Origin: CBDDBU01 sp965226045
Lineage (GTDB): Bacteria; Pseudomonadota; Alphaproteobacteria; VGEJ01
DNA: 64,000 nt
Direction of reading: 5' to 3'
Assembly: GCA_965226045.1 (NCBI GenBank)
Contig: CBDDBU010000028.1
Location: 558,001 to 622,000 of the forward strand
The position numbers were made by a program, and so were the translations under genes. Under the pieces are notes generated by a model. That model ran no database searches, was not told the DNA's origin, and saw nothing but the letters and a program-made list of their open reading frames with translations. Positions 53,371 to 63,026 of the stretch are shown here, piece after piece (position 1 is the first letter of the stretch; every line of letters begins with the position of its first letter).

Positions 53371-54137
53371 GCCCGTCGGCGCTGGAGCTGGTCGCGCTTC
53401 CCGGCATCCCCCTCGTTGCGCCGGGCGACGATTTGGCGGCGCTCATTCTCGATGCGGTCAAGGGGGCGGGGAGGCGTTTGTTGGGCGGAGACGTGCTCGT
53501 CGTCGCCCAGAAGATCGTCTCCAAGGTGGAGGGCCGATACGTCGACCTTCGCGATGTGGAACCTTCGCCCCGCGCCAAGGAGCTGGCGATCCGCACCGAC
53601 AAGGACGCGCGGATGGTCGACTTGATCCTCGCCGAATCGACCGAGGTTCTGCGCGAGCGCCCGGGGCTGCTGGTCGTTGTTCACAGGCTAGGCATGGTCC
53701 TCGCCAACGCCGGCATCGATGCCTCCAACGTGGACCAGGACGGGCCATCCGAGTGTGTGCTGTTGCTGCCCGCAGACCCGGATGGCTCGTGTCGGCGCTT
53801 GCGCGAAGAGCTTCGTCGACGGGCCGGCGTCGATGTCGGCGTGGTCATGAACGACAGTCTGGGTCGCGCCTGGCGCAACGGCACCGTGGGTGTGGCTCTC
53901 GGCGCGGCCGGACTGCGGGCGCTTGAGGACTTGCGCGGCCGGGTCGATCTTTTCGGGCGGCCGCTGGCCGTCACCCAGGTTGGCGCGGCGGACGAACTCG
54001 CGGCTGCGGCGTCGCTGCTTCAGGGCCAGGCCGATGAGGGCAAGCCGGTCGTGTTGGTCCGCGGATTGGACGTTGATGAGGGTCCTGGGGGAGCGGCTAC
54101 GCTGATCCGACCCGAGATGGAGGATATGTTTCGGTGA
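53367..54137 (+). CDS. cofE: F420-0:gamma-glutamyl ligase
   Basis: 256 residues from a TTG start overlapping the npdG stop. It adds glutamate(s) to F420-0 with GTP. CofE fold: ELVALPGIPLVAPGDDLAAL, DVLVVAQKIVSKVEGRYVDL, RMVDLILAESTEVLRERPGL, LANAGIDASNVDQDGPSECV, VGVVMNDSLGRAWRNGTVGV and VDLFGRPLAVTQVGAADELA. It is a single-domain CofE, not the FbiB fusion with a nitroreductase-like domain found in actinobacteria. Its GTG/GTGA junction with cofD indicates coupled translation. Confidence 0.95.
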   Translation: MSPSALELVALPGIPLVAPGDDLAALILDAVKGAGRRLLGGDVLVVAQKIVSKVEGRYVDLRDVEPSPRAKELAIRTDKDARMVDLILAESTEVLRERPGLLVVVHRLGMVLANAGIDASNVDQDGPSECVLLLPADPDGSCRRLREELRRRAGVDVGVVMNDSLGRAWRNGTVGVALGAAGLRALEDLRGRVDLFGRPLAVTQVGAADELAAAASLLQGQADEGKPVVLVRGLDVDEGPGGAATLIRPEMEDMFR

Positions 54138-55159
54138 GCGCCGCGCCGCCGAGCGGTACGTGCGTTTACCTGTCCGGCGGTGTCGGCGGCGCCAAGCTCG
54201 CGCTTGGCCTTGCCAAGGTACTTCGGGCCCCGGACCTGCTGATCGTCGCCAACACCGGCGATGACTTCGAGCATCTGGGCCTCACTATTTGTCCCGACAT
54301 CGACACGCTGACGTACACGCTCGCGGGTCTCGCCAATCATGAAACGGGTTGGGGCCGGGCTGGCGAGACGTCGAGGTTCATGTCGGCCTTGGAGGCGCTA
54401 GGGGGCGAGACGTGGTTCTTCCTCGGCGACAGTGATCTTGCGATCCACGTGGAGCGCAGTCGCCGCCTTGCTGCTGGCGAATCGCTCACTGCTATCACAG
54501 CGGACGTCGGCAGGCGGCTGGGCATCGAATGCCGTCTCGTGCCAATGACCGATGACCCGGTGCGAACGGTCATCGAGACCGCCGCCGGGCCGTTGGCGTT
54601 TCAACACTATTTCGTCCGCGATCGCTGTGAGCCGGCGGTCACCGGGTTTCGCTTCGACGGTGCTGAAGGTGCTCGTTTGCATCCGGATGTCATCGAGGCG
54701 TTGGCGGATCCCTCGCTTCGCGGTGTCGTCATCGGTCCTTCGAACCCTCTTATCAGCATCGACCCGATGTTCGCCGTGCCGGGGTTCGTGCAGGCGCTTC
54801 GCGACACCATGGCGCCGGTTGTGGCGGTCTCGCCGATCGTCGCGGGTCGGGCGATCAAGGGACCGACGGCGAAGATGATGCGGGAGTTGGGTCTTCCCGT
54901 CTCGGTCGGCGCTATTGCCGATCATTACGCGGGCGTGCTTGACGGCCTTGTCATCGATAGCGCCGACGCGTCGGCGGCCGAGGCTATCCGCGCCACCCAA
55001 GTAGCCGTCCACGAGACGAAAACCGTGATGCACGACCTCAATGATCGGGTCTCGCTCGCTACTGATGTACTCGGTTTCGTCGACCGGCTGCGGCGGGGGG
55101 CCGACAGCATGTTACAAATCGCGTCGGCAGCCGCGACAGCGACGCGGGAGATGCGTTGA
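54134..55159 (+). CDS. cofD: 2-Phospho-L-lactate transferase (F420-0 synthesis)
   Basis: 341 residues from GTG overlapping cofE. It transfers the phospholactyl (or related) group from its guanosine diphosphate form to FO. CofD/FbiA motifs: YLSGGVGGAKLALGLAKVLR, LIVANTGDDFEHLGLTICPD, TLTYTLAGLANHETGWGRAG, TWFFLGDSDLAIHVERSRRL and VIGPSNPLISIDPMFAVPGF. The stop and the cofC ATG share one base (TGATG). Intact. Confidence 0.95.
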   Translation: MSAAPPSGTCVYLSGGVGGAKLALGLAKVLRAPDLLIVANTGDDFEHLGLTICPDIDTLTYTLAGLANHETGWGRAGETSRFMSALEALGGETWFFLGDSDLAIHVERSRRLAAGESLTAITADVGRRLGIECRLVPMTDDPVRTVIETAAGPLAFQHYFVRDRCEPAVTGFRFDGAEGARLHPDVIEALADPSLRGVVIGPSNPLISIDPMFAVPGFVQALRDTMAPVVAVSPIVAGRAIKGPTAKMMRELGLPVSVGAIADHYAGVLDGLVIDSADASAAEAIRATQVAVHETKTVMHDLNDRVSLATDVLGFVDRLRRGADSMLQIASAAATATREMR

Positions 55160-55851
55160 TGTGGGCGATCGTCCCGATCAAACGTTTCGCAGCCGCGAAA
55201 CAACGCCTTCGTGGAGCACTGGACCGAGATGAGCGCGCCGAGCTGGCCCGCGCAATGTTGGAGGACGTATTGGGTGTTCTCGGTGGTCTCGATCGGCTCG
55301 ATGGCGTTGCGGTTGTATTGGCGGAACCGGGGGCCATCGAGATCGTGCGCCGGGCCGGCGCAAGGGTTATTGCCGAGGCGGGGAATCGCGGGCAGAGTGC
55401 GGCGGTCGCGGATGCGGCGACGACGCTGGCGGCGGAGGGCGTCGCGACTGTTGTCGTCATCCCTGGCGACGTTCCTCTGCTGAGCAAGGCGGAAATGGTT
55501 GATCTGCTCGATTCGCACCGCGGCGCACCGTCGCTCACTATCGTGCCGGCGCGGGATGGTCTGGGCACCAATGGGCTCGTGTGTTCGCCGCCTTGGGTGA
55601 TTCCGTTCGGCTTCGGCGAGGGGAGCCTGGACCGCCATGTGCGCGCGGCGCGCAGCGTGGATATCGTCCCCACCGTGGTTGAGTGCGAGGGGCTTGGTCT
55701 CGATATCGACACGCCGGCCGATCTTCGTGCGCTGCTTGAAGCGCCGATGACCAGTCGCGCTCAATCCTTTCTCGTCAACGCGGGGATCGCCGCACGCATT
55801 GGCGCGCGTCCGACCCGCGCGGCCGACGCTCTCGGCGCGGGCGCATCATGA
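55159..55851 (+). CDS. cofC: 2-Phospho-L-lactate (or PEP/3PG) guanylyltransferase
   Basis: 230 residues from ATG 55159. Makes the GDP-activated C3 donor for CofD. Nucleotidyltransferase fold: WAIVPIKRFAAAKQRLRGAL, ARAMLEDVLGVLGGLDRLDG, NRGQSAAVADAATTLAAEGV, VVVIPGDVPLLSKAEMVDLL, GTNGLVCSPPWVIPFGFGEG and LGLDIDTPADLRALLE. Whether it takes 2-phospholactate, phosphoenolpyruvate or 3-phosphoglycerate cannot be told here. About 30 extra C-terminal residues run into the overlap with fbiC. Confidence 0.92.
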   Translation: MWAIVPIKRFAAAKQRLRGALDRDERAELARAMLEDVLGVLGGLDRLDGVAVVLAEPGAIEIVRRAGARVIAEAGNRGQSAAVADAATTLAAEGVATVVVIPGDVPLLSKAEMVDLLDSHRGAPSLTIVPARDGLGTNGLVCSPPWVIPFGFGEGSLDRHVRAARSVDIVPTVVECEGLGLDIDTPADLRALLEAPMTSRAQSFLVNAGIAARIGARPTRAADALGAGAS

Positions 55852-58304
55852 ATCCGGCGAAAGCCGAACGGCTCTTCACGGCGCTGGCTGACTGCCCATC
55901 GGCCCTTGATGCGGCGGGACTTGTGCGCGAGGAGAACCTCGATGCGCTGATGGCGGGGGCCGCAGGCCTTCGCCATCAGGGTCACGGCGACGTGGTCTCC
56001 TATTCGCGCAAGGTATTCATTCCCCTGACTCAGCTTTGTCGCGATGTTTGTCACTATTGCACCTTCGCGCGGCCGCCCAAGCGGGGAGAGCGTGCGTATT
56101 TGACCCCGGACGAAGTGCTGGCCATCGCCAAGGCCGGGGCGGCCGTTGGCTGCCACGAAGCGCTGTTCACGCTGGGCGACAAGCCGGAGCGCCGCTACCG
56201 GGTCGCCCGCGACGAACTGGCGGCATTGGGCCACGAAACGACGCTCTCCTACCTCAAGGACATGGCGCGGCTGGTCCTGACCGAGACGGGTTTGCTGCCC
56301 CACCTCAATCCGGGGGTCATGGGCGCGAGCGGTATTAAGGCGCTGAGAGAGGTCTCGGCGTCGCAGGGCATTATGCTCGAAAGTAGCGCCGAGCGACTTG
56401 GCCACAAAGGCGGGCCCCACTATGGCTCGCCCGACAAGGCGCCCGGCGTGAGGCTGCAAACGATTCGTTTGGCCGGTGAGCAGCAGGTGCCGTTCACGTC
56501 GGGCCTATTGATCGGCATCGGTGAGAGTCGCGTCGAGCGTATCGACGCGCTGCTCGCCTTGCGCAATCTGCACAACCGCCATGGGCACATCCAGGAAATC
56601 ATCGTCCAGAATTTCCGCGCCAAGCCTGGCACGCGCATGGCGGCGGCGCCCGAACCTTCTCTCGAGGAACTTCTCTGGACCATCGCGGTGGCGCGGCTGC
56701 TGTTCGGCCCGGGTATGAACATTCAGGCCCCGCCCAACCTGAGCCCGGGCGCTCTGGCCTCGCTGATCGCCGCTGGGATCAACGATTGGGGCGGGGTCTC
56801 GCCGGTCACCCCCGATCACGTCAATCCAGAGGCGCCGTGGCCTGATCTCGGTGTCCTTGCGACGGAGACGGCCGCTTGCGGCAAGGTCCTGACGCCGCGC
56901 CTCGCCGCCTATCCTCGCTACGTCACCGACGCCGAGCATTGGATCGACCCTCGCCTTCACACGGCCGTCCTTCGCCACGCGGACGCGGAAGGGTTCGCGC
57001 GCGATGGGGTATGGGCTCCTGGAACCGCCCTGGCCGTACCGACGTTGCCAGAGGCGCGGCCGCCGGCTGCCGACCGTTCCGCGCTCACCGCCATTTGCAA
57101 CCGGGCGCGGGCGGGCACGACGCTGACAGAGGCGGAGGTCATACGCCTGTTCGCGGCGCGCGGCCCCGATTTCACCGCGGTCTGCGAAGCGGCCGACGCG
57201 CTGCGTCGCGATACCTGCGGCGATACGGTGACTTATGTGGTCAATCGCAACATCAACTACACCAACGTGTGTTATTTCGGCTGCCGCTTCTGCGCGTTCT
57301 CGAAGGGCAAGCTCAGCGAGAACCTGCGCGGTCGGCCCTATGACCTCGAGCTCGACGAGATCGCGCGGCGCGTCAGCGAGGCGTGGGCGCGGGGCGCGAC
57401 CGAGGTGTGCATGCAGGGCGGCATCCACCCCGACTACACAGGCCAAACCTATCTCGATATTTGCGACACGGTGAAGATGGCCGCACCCGATATGCATGTG
57501 CATGCCTTCTCACCTCTTGAAGTGTGGCAGGGTGCACACACGCTGGGCATCTCGGTGGAGGCGTTTCTGACCCGGCTGCGCGAGGCCGGGCTTCGGTCGC
57601 TCCCCGGCACGGCAGCGGAGATCCTCGACGATGAGGTGCGGGCGATCATCTGCCCCGACAAGATCAACACTCAGCAATGGCTCGACGTGATGGCCGCCGC
57701 GCACAAGGTCGGTCTCCAGAGCACCACAACTATCATGTTCGGTCACGTCGATGGCCCCAAGCACTGGGCCCGACATCTTGTCCGACTTCGCGGCCAACAG
57801 GCCGAGACCGGTGGCTTCACCGAGTTTGTCCCGTTGCCGTTCGTCCACATGGAAGCGCCGATTTACCTCAAGGGCGGCGCGCGCAAAGGTCCAACCTTTC
57901 GTGAGGCGGTTTTGATGCATGCGGTGGGCCGGCTCGTTCTGCATCCCCACATCACCAATATCCAGACTTCGTGGGTAAAGATGGGGCCGGACGGCGCCCA
58001 GGCATGCTTGCGCGCTGGCGCCAACGATCTTGGCGGCACCCTGATGAACGAAACCATCACTCGGGCGGCCGGTGCGTCCCACGGTCAGGAGCTGCTGCCC
58101 GAGCCCATGGAGGCGTTAATTCGCGGCATCGGGCGCGAGCCGAAGCAGCGGACGACGCTATATGGCATCGTCGCGTCCGAGCGCCAGGCCTCGTCGTTCG
58201 CGGCGCCGACGCTGGCCCCGGTGGTCAATCATCCGGCTGCCCGGCGCGGGCGCCGCGGGCGCGCCGGCAATGGTCAGGGCGGCGTCGCGGGACGGCTGCG
58301 CTAA
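55848..58304 (+). CDS. fbiC: FO synthase, fused CofG-CofH radical SAM enzyme
   Basis: 818 residues. It builds the deazaflavin core FO from tyrosine and the ribityl-uracil intermediate of riboflavin synthesis. The N-terminal half (CofG) has the cluster-binding CRDVCHYC near residue 64; the C-terminal half (CofH) has CYFGCRFCAFSKGK near residue 475. Both are CxxxCxxC. Further motifs are TLGDKPERRYRVARDELAAL, NLSPGALASLIAAGINDWGG, CMQGGIHPDYTGQTYLDI and GGTLMNETITRAAGASHGQE. The fused form is that of actinobacteria and F420-producing proteobacteria. ATG overlaps the cofC stop (ATGA). Confidence 0.97.
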   Translation: MNPAKAERLFTALADCPSALDAAGLVREENLDALMAGAAGLRHQGHGDVVSYSRKVFIPLTQLCRDVCHYCTFARPPKRGERAYLTPDEVLAIAKAGAAVGCHEALFTLGDKPERRYRVARDELAALGHETTLSYLKDMARLVLTETGLLPHLNPGVMGASGIKALREVSASQGIMLESSAERLGHKGGPHYGSPDKAPGVRLQTIRLAGEQQVPFTSGLLIGIGESRVERIDALLALRNLHNRHGHIQEIIVQNFRAKPGTRMAAAPEPSLEELLWTIAVARLLFGPGMNIQAPPNLSPGALASLIAAGINDWGGVSPVTPDHVNPEAPWPDLGVLATETAACGKVLTPRLAAYPRYVTDAEHWIDPRLHTAVLRHADAEGFARDGVWAPGTALAVPTLPEARPPAADRSALTAICNRARAGTTLTEAEVIRLFAARGPDFTAVCEAADALRRDTCGDTVTYVVNRNINYTNVCYFGCRFCAFSKGKLSENLRGRPYDLELDEIARRVSEAWARGATEVCMQGGIHPDYTGQTYLDICDTVKMAAPDMHVHAFSPLEVWQGAHTLGISVEAFLTRLREAGLRSLPGTAAEILDDEVRAIICPDKINTQQWLDVMAAAHKVGLQSTTTIMFGHVDGPKHWARHLVRLRGQQAETGGFTEFVPLPFVHMEAPIYLKGGARKGPTFREAVLMHAVGRLVLHPHITNIQTSWVKMGPDGAQACLRAGANDLGGTLMNETITRAAGASHGQELLPEPMEALIRGIGREPKQRTTLYGIVASERQASSFAAPTLAPVVNHPAARRGRRGRAGNGQGGVAGRLR

Positions 58305-58309
58305 CGGCT

Positions 58310-59534
58310 ATGGACTTCGAGCTGAGCGATCCGGTTAAGGCGCTCAAGGCGCGCCTTGAGTCGTTTATGGACGCCCACGTCTACCCGGCCGAGGCTGGGT
58401 ACTTCGCCACGCTCAAGGACAGCGATCGTTGGCGCGTTCCGCCGATCATGGAAAAACTGAAGGCGGCTGCCAAGTCGGAAGGACTGTGGAATCTGTTCTT
58501 GCCCGATCCCGATCTCGGCGCGGGGCTTTGCAATCTCGAATATGCGCCGCTCTGCGAGATCATGGGTCGCTCGCTGATCGCCCCTAGCGTTTTCAACTGC
58601 AACGCGCCCGACACCGGCAATATGGAAGTGCTGTCGACCTATGGCACGCCAGCCCAGAAGGAAGCCTGGCTGGTGCCGCTGCTGGCGGGGGAGATTCGCT
58701 CGGCGTTCGCGATGACCGAACCGGCCGTGGCCTCGTCGGATGCTACCAACATCGAGGCGCATATCGAACGCGAGGGCGACTCGTACCGTATCAATGGGCG
58801 CAAGTGGTGGATCACCAACGCCGCTCATCCCGACTGCAAGATACTGATCGTAATGGGAAAATCCGACCCGTCGGCGCCGCGCCATAGGCAGCAGTCTCAG
58901 ATATTGGTCCCCATGGACACGCCGGGCGTCCGGATTGTACGGCGGCTGACGGCGTTCGGCTACGACGATGCGCCTTACGGGCACTGCGAGCTCGACTTCA
59001 AGGACGTGCGGGTACCGGCCAAGAACGTCATCCTCGGCGAGGGTCGCGGCTTCGAGATCGCGCAGGGGCGGTTGGGGCCTGGCCGCATTCACCATTGCAT
59101 GCGGTTGATCGGGCTATCCGAGCGGGCGCTCGAGGATATGTGCCGACGCGCCCGCGCCCGTACGGCATTCGGGCGCGCTCTCGCCGACCACGGTACGGTC
59201 CGTCAGGATATCGCGTTGTGCCGGGCCGAAATCGAACAGGCTCGTTTGCTCGTTCTCCAGGCGGCGGACCGAATGGATCGTGTCGGCGGCAAGGAAGCCC
59301 GCGCCGAGATCGCCATGATCAAGGTCGTTGTTCCGAACATGGCGCAGCGGGTCATCGACCGTGCGATTCAGATTCATCCGCACGATGTTGCGATTCCATG
59401 GCGCGGGCGGCTTCAGCGATGACTTCGGCCTCGCGGAGGCTTGGAGCAGTGCGCGCACGTTGCGCATGGCCGATGGCCCCGATGCTGTTCACATCGAGAC
59501 GGTCGCGAAGATGGAACTCCGCAAATACAACTGA
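58310..59534 (+). pseudogene. Acyl-CoA dehydrogenase with 22-bp frameshifting insertion
   Basis: ATG 58310, 5 bp after fbiC. Typical of the ACAD10/11-like branch: LKARLESFMDAHVYPAEAGY, LWNLFLPDPDLGAGLCNLEY, AFAMTEPAVASSDATNIEAH, RINGRKWWITNAAHPDCKIL, GRLGPGRIHHCMRLIGLSER and ARTAFGRALADHGTVRQDIA. After RAIQIH (about 59378) the expected GAGG--DDF continuation is displaced by about 22 extra bases; the other frame then gives HGAGGFSDDFGLAEAWSSAR to KMELRKYN-stop. The C-terminal flavin/acyl-binding helices are thus out of frame. Inactive unless an assembly error. Confidence 0.85.
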
Positions 59535-59538
59535 GCCC

Positions 59539-60603
59539 TTAGGGGCCCATGGCCTCGACCTCGCGCCAGCCCGCCTCCGCCACGGGACGTGCGAGCGCCC
59601 CGCGCGCGGCCGCCTCCTCGCTGGCGGCGGTCCCGTCGCGAACCCGGCCCATGATGCCCTGCAGGATGGCGGCCAAGCGGAACATATTGTAGGCCACGCG
59701 GAAATCGAAGTTCTCGACCCCGGGTCTGCCGGTGCGACGGCAATAGGCCGCCACGTAGTCCCGCTCCCTAGGAATGCCGAGCGCTTCGAGATTGAGGCCG
59801 CGCAGGCCCTTGAAGGCATCGGGCGGGAGCCGCCATAGCATGCAGTGGTAGGCAAAGTCGGCCAGGGGGTCGCCGATCGTCGATACCTCCCAATCCAGCA
59901 CCGCCACCACCCGCGGCTCGGTCGGGTGAAAGATCATGTTGTCGAGGCGGTAGTCGCCATGGACCAGCGCGACTTCTTCCTCTGCGGGAAGGTTCTCGGG
60001 CAGCCACTCGATCAAGCGCTCCATGGCCTCGATGGTCTCGGTCTCGGATGCTCGGTACTGCTTGGTCCAACGTTCGATCTGGCGCGCCACGTAGCCGCTG
60101 GGCCGACCGAAATCACCAAGCCCGACGGCGACCTGGTCGACGGCGTGGAGCCGCGCCATCACCTCGTTCATGGCGTCATAGATCGCCGCGCGCTCAGGCG
60201 GCGTCATGCCCGGCAATGCGAGGTCCCAAAAGATCCGCCCCGGCACATAATCCATGATGTAGAAGGGCGTGCCCACGACGTCCGGGTCTTCGCATAGGAG
60301 CCGTGCCGTGGGGACGGGCAGGCCGGTATTGGCGAGCGCTGAAAGCACGCGATATTCGCGATCGATGGCGTGTGCCGAGGGCAACAGTTTGCCGGGCGGC
60401 TTGCGTCGCAACACATAGGCCGCGCGCTCGGTTCGCAGCTGGTAGGTCGGACAGGACTGACCGCCGCGGAACTGACGGACATCGATCGGGCCGGCGAAGC
60501 CGGGCAGATGCGCGACAAGGTAGCCTTCCAGCCGCGCCACGTCGAAGCGATGGGACTCGCGAACGGGCCCGGTCTCTGCGTCCTGGGTCGCCTCTGGTGT
60601 CAA
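59539..60603 (-). CDS. APH-family phosphotransferase, ACAD10-kinase-like
   Basis: 354 residues, aminoglycoside-phosphotransferase fold: VRQFRGGQSCPTYQLRTERA with YVLRRKPPGKLLPSAHAIDR as the nucleotide loop, LVHGDYRLDNMIFHP as the catalytic loop (Asp and Asn), and VVAVLDWEVSTIGDPLADFA as the metal-binding segment. Proteins of this type next to acyl-CoA dehydrogenases resemble the two halves of ACAD10/11, which phosphorylate and then eliminate 4-hydroxyacyl-CoA; the link here is inference from the convergent neighbour. The start overlaps the P1 peptidase stop by 4 bp. Intact, although its partner gene is frameshifted. Confidence 0.82.
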   Translation of the reverse strand: MTPEATQDAETGPVRESHRFDVARLEGYLVAHLPGFAGPIDVRQFRGGQSCPTYQLRTERAAYVLRRKPPGKLLPSAHAIDREYRVLSALANTGLPVPTARLLCEDPDVVGTPFYIMDYVPGRIFWDLALPGMTPPERAAIYDAMNEVMARLHAVDQVAVGLGDFGRPSGYVARQIERWTKQYRASETETIEAMERLIEWLPENLPAEEEVALVHGDYRLDNMIFHPTEPRVVAVLDWEVSTIGDPLADFAYHCMLWRLPPDAFKGLRGLNLEALGIPRERDYVAAYCRRTGRPGVENFDFRVAYNMFRLAAILQGIMGRVRDGTAASEEAAARGALARPVAEAGWREVEAMGP

Positions 60604-61730
60604 TCCGGCTCAAGCCTGCCGTAACGCTGCAAGATGGCGCGGAGTTCGTCATGAGGAAGCGCCTCGACCCGGCGCTCGTCGCGGCCAATCATCGCTTCGT
60701 TCGTGATCAAGCTGTTCAAGATGGCCTCGTCGATGGCCTGGACCACGGCGGTGAACAGCGGATCGATCTGGTCCTCCGGCACGAAGCTTGCCGCCGGCAG
60801 TCCGTCGGTGGCAGCGATCGCCGCTTCATTGGCGGTCGTGAAGGCGAGGAAGATATCGCCCGACCCGTTGTGCGAGACCGTGCCCGTCCGTGCGACTCCA
60901 AGTGCGACGCGCCGGGCCAGTCGTTTGAGTTGGTGGGGCAGAAGAGGAGTGTCGGTCGCGATGACCGCGATGATCGACGAACCGCCCGAGTAGGGGAGGG
61001 TGCCATCCTGCAAATGGCGACCGACCGGAACGCCCGCCACGACCAGCTCATGGCGCAGGCCGAAGTTCGATTGAACGAACGCGCCAACCGTGTAGGGGCG
61101 GCCATCATAGGTGACGACACGCGACGCAGTGCCCGATCCACCCTTGAACTCGTAGCAGATCATGCCGGTGCCGCCACCGACGCTGCCCTCTTCGAGGGGC
61201 CCGTCTCGGGCGGCGTCGATGGCCTGACACACGTGCTCGGCGCTCACGTGGAAGCCGTTGATATCGTTGAGGTAACCATCGTAGGTCTCGCCCGCGACCG
61301 GCAGCGCCCATTGCATCTCGTCGCCATTGGTGAAGCCTGGGACATTGGCTGCCATCCACCGAATCGTCGCATCTCGCGCGACGCCGCAGGAGTGGGTGTT
61401 GGTGATCGTAATGGGGCCTGAACAGCGGCCGGTTTCTTCGATCCAAAGGCTGCCTGTCAGCTCGCCGTTGCCATTGAGGCTGAAGCTGCCTGCGTGCACC
61501 GCGCGTGCCGCGCCGTCCCGTCCGCGTGGCAGGATCGCAGTGACGCCGGTCCGAATCGGTCCGCCGCCGACGATCAGCGGCCCGGAACCCTCGATCAACG
61601 TGGTGTAGCCGACGAGCACGCCGGGAACATCGGTAATCGCGTTGCTGCCGCCGGTCTCACCGTCGAGGGGAATGCCCAGCGCCCGAGCTCTCCGCCGGCC
61701 CGCGGGCGTGGTCCGGCGAGGATCGGTCAT
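60600..61730 (-). CDS. P1-family (S58/DmpA-like) peptidase
   Basis: 376 residues. DmpA/BapA-type aminopeptidases are autoprocessing Ntn-hydrolases. Motifs: NAITDVPGVLVGYTTLIEGS, IRTGVTAILPRGRDGAARAV, GSFSLNGNGELTGSLWIEET, ITNTHSCGVARDATIRWMAA, GGGTGMICYEFKGGSGTASR and the probable self-cleavage nucleophile region GGSSIIAVIATDTPLLPHQL. It probably cleaves small peptides, amides or beta-amino acid derivatives. It is flanked with 4-bp overlaps by an M20 amidohydrolase upstream and the kinase downstream, so the three form an operon. Confidence 0.87.
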   Translation of the reverse strand: MTDPRRTTPAGRRRARALGIPLDGETGGSNAITDVPGVLVGYTTLIEGSGPLIVGGGPIRTGVTAILPRGRDGAARAVHAGSFSLNGNGELTGSLWIEETGRCSGPITITNTHSCGVARDATIRWMAANVPGFTNGDEMQWALPVAGETYDGYLNDINGFHVSAEHVCQAIDAARDGPLEEGSVGGGTGMICYEFKGGSGTASRVVTYDGRPYTVGAFVQSNFGLRHELVVAGVPVGRHLQDGTLPYSGGSSIIAVIATDTPLLPHQLKRLARRVALGVARTGTVSHNGSGDIFLAFTTANEAAIAATDGLPAASFVPEDQIDPLFTAVVQAIDEAILNSLITNEAMIGRDERRVEALPHDELRAILQRYGRLEPD

Positions 61731-62953
61731 GATCGAACTTGGTTGCCGATCTTGGTGACGGTCGCCGCCAACACCCTGAGGCCAAGCACGATATCGGCCT
61801 CTTCGGTGTTTTCCGCCGTGTCGTGACTGCGCCCACCGATGCTGGGGATAAACATCATCGCGGTTGGCACGTGGTTGGCGAGGTGTTGGGCGTCGTGGCC
61901 CGCGCCGCTGGGCATATACATGGCGGATGCTTTCAGCTCGGCCGCCGCTTCTTCGATAAGGCGGCCGAGAGCCGGGTCCATATCGGCCGGGGCGATGGCC
62001 ATCATCGGCCGAGCCTCCACGGCGACCGCGCCGGCCGCGTGTGCAGCCGTGGCCGCGCCGCGTATCACGGCCTCCATGCGATCCATGATCGCCATCGTGG
62101 CGTCCCTATACTCGATGAGTATCCGCGCTTCCCGAGGTACAACGTTGCCGGCGCCAGGTTCGAAGATCACATGGCCGAAGTTCCACACCGAATCAGGGCC
62201 GCCAACGGCGTCGAAGCCATCTACAACGGCGCCCGCATAGCGGATCAGCGCCGCCCCCGCGTCTTTGCGCATCGCCATCGGCGTCGTTCCGGCATGATCT
62301 GACTGGCCCCGGAAAATGACCTCCATACGGCGAATGCCGACGATGCTGGTGACCATACCGATGCGTGTGGCGGCGGCCTCGAGCCGCGGGCCTTGCTCAA
62401 TATGGGCTTCGAGATAGGCTACGTGCCGGTCGCGGTCGAGGCGCGCGTGCGGCCGGTCGGCATAGCCTGCGCGCGCCAGAGCGTCGGTGAGTGCGAGGCC
62501 CTCGAGGTTATGGGCGGCGGCGATTTCTGTTTCACCAACCTCGCCCACGAACGAGCGGCTGCCGAGCGTCCCGAAGAACGTGCTCTCTTCGTCGGCGAAC
62601 GATATGACGTCGACCCCGATGGCGGCGTCCGCTCCGGCCTCGATCGAAGCTCGGGCGATCTCGAGGCCGTACATGACACCCATCGCCCCGTCGAGCCAGC
62701 CCCCGCTGGGTACCGTATCGGTATGCGAGCCGGTGAGCACGGCGCGTGACTGAGCAGGGGAGCGGCCATACACGTTGCCGACCCCGTCGATCTCAGCCAC
62801 GAGGCCGGCCGCCTGCATGCGTTCGATCAGCCAGTCGCGCGCGGCCAGGTCCTCGGGGGTGAACGAGAGGCGGTTGACGCCGGTGCCCTCTCTTCCGAAC
62901 TCGGCGAGAGCGTGCAGGTCAGCGAGCAAGCGCTCGCCTTGTACCTCGATCAT
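61727..62953 (-). CDS. M20-family Zn-dependent amidohydrolase (carbamoylase/allantoate-type)
   Basis: 408 residues from ATG 62953 (a TTG at 62992 would add 13 residues). Family of N-carbamoyl-L-amino acid hydrolases, ureidoglycolate and allantoate amidohydrolases: LHALAEFGREGTGVNRLSFT, LTGSHTDTVPSGGWLDGAMG with metal-binding His and Asp, VDVISFADEESTFFGTLGSR with Glu/Glu, AYLEAHIEQGPRLEAAATRI with His, RGQSDHAGTTPMAMRKDAGA in the dimerisation domain, and SGAGHDAQHLANHVPTAMMF. Substrate cannot be fixed; it acts on ureido or amide derivatives in nitrogen salvage. Confidence 0.87.
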   Translation of the reverse strand: MIEVQGERLLADLHALAEFGREGTGVNRLSFTPEDLAARDWLIERMQAAGLVAEIDGVGNVYGRSPAQSRAVLTGSHTDTVPSGGWLDGAMGVMYGLEIARASIEAGADAAIGVDVISFADEESTFFGTLGSRSFVGEVGETEIAAAHNLEGLALTDALARAGYADRPHARLDRDRHVAYLEAHIEQGPRLEAAATRIGMVTSIVGIRRMEVIFRGQSDHAGTTPMAMRKDAGAALIRYAGAVVDGFDAVGGPDSVWNFGHVIFEPGAGNVVPREARILIEYRDATMAIMDRMEAVIRGAATAAHAAGAVAVEARPMMAIAPADMDPALGRLIEEAAAELKASAMYMPSGAGHDAQHLANHVPTAMMFIPSIGGRSHDTAENTEEADIVLGLRVLAATVTKIGNQVRS

Positions 62954-63026
62954 GATCCTATATTTGCGCCGATCGACCGCGGTCTCGGTCAAGATTGAGC
63001 CGTGGGCGCCCGCTCATCGCGGCTTC

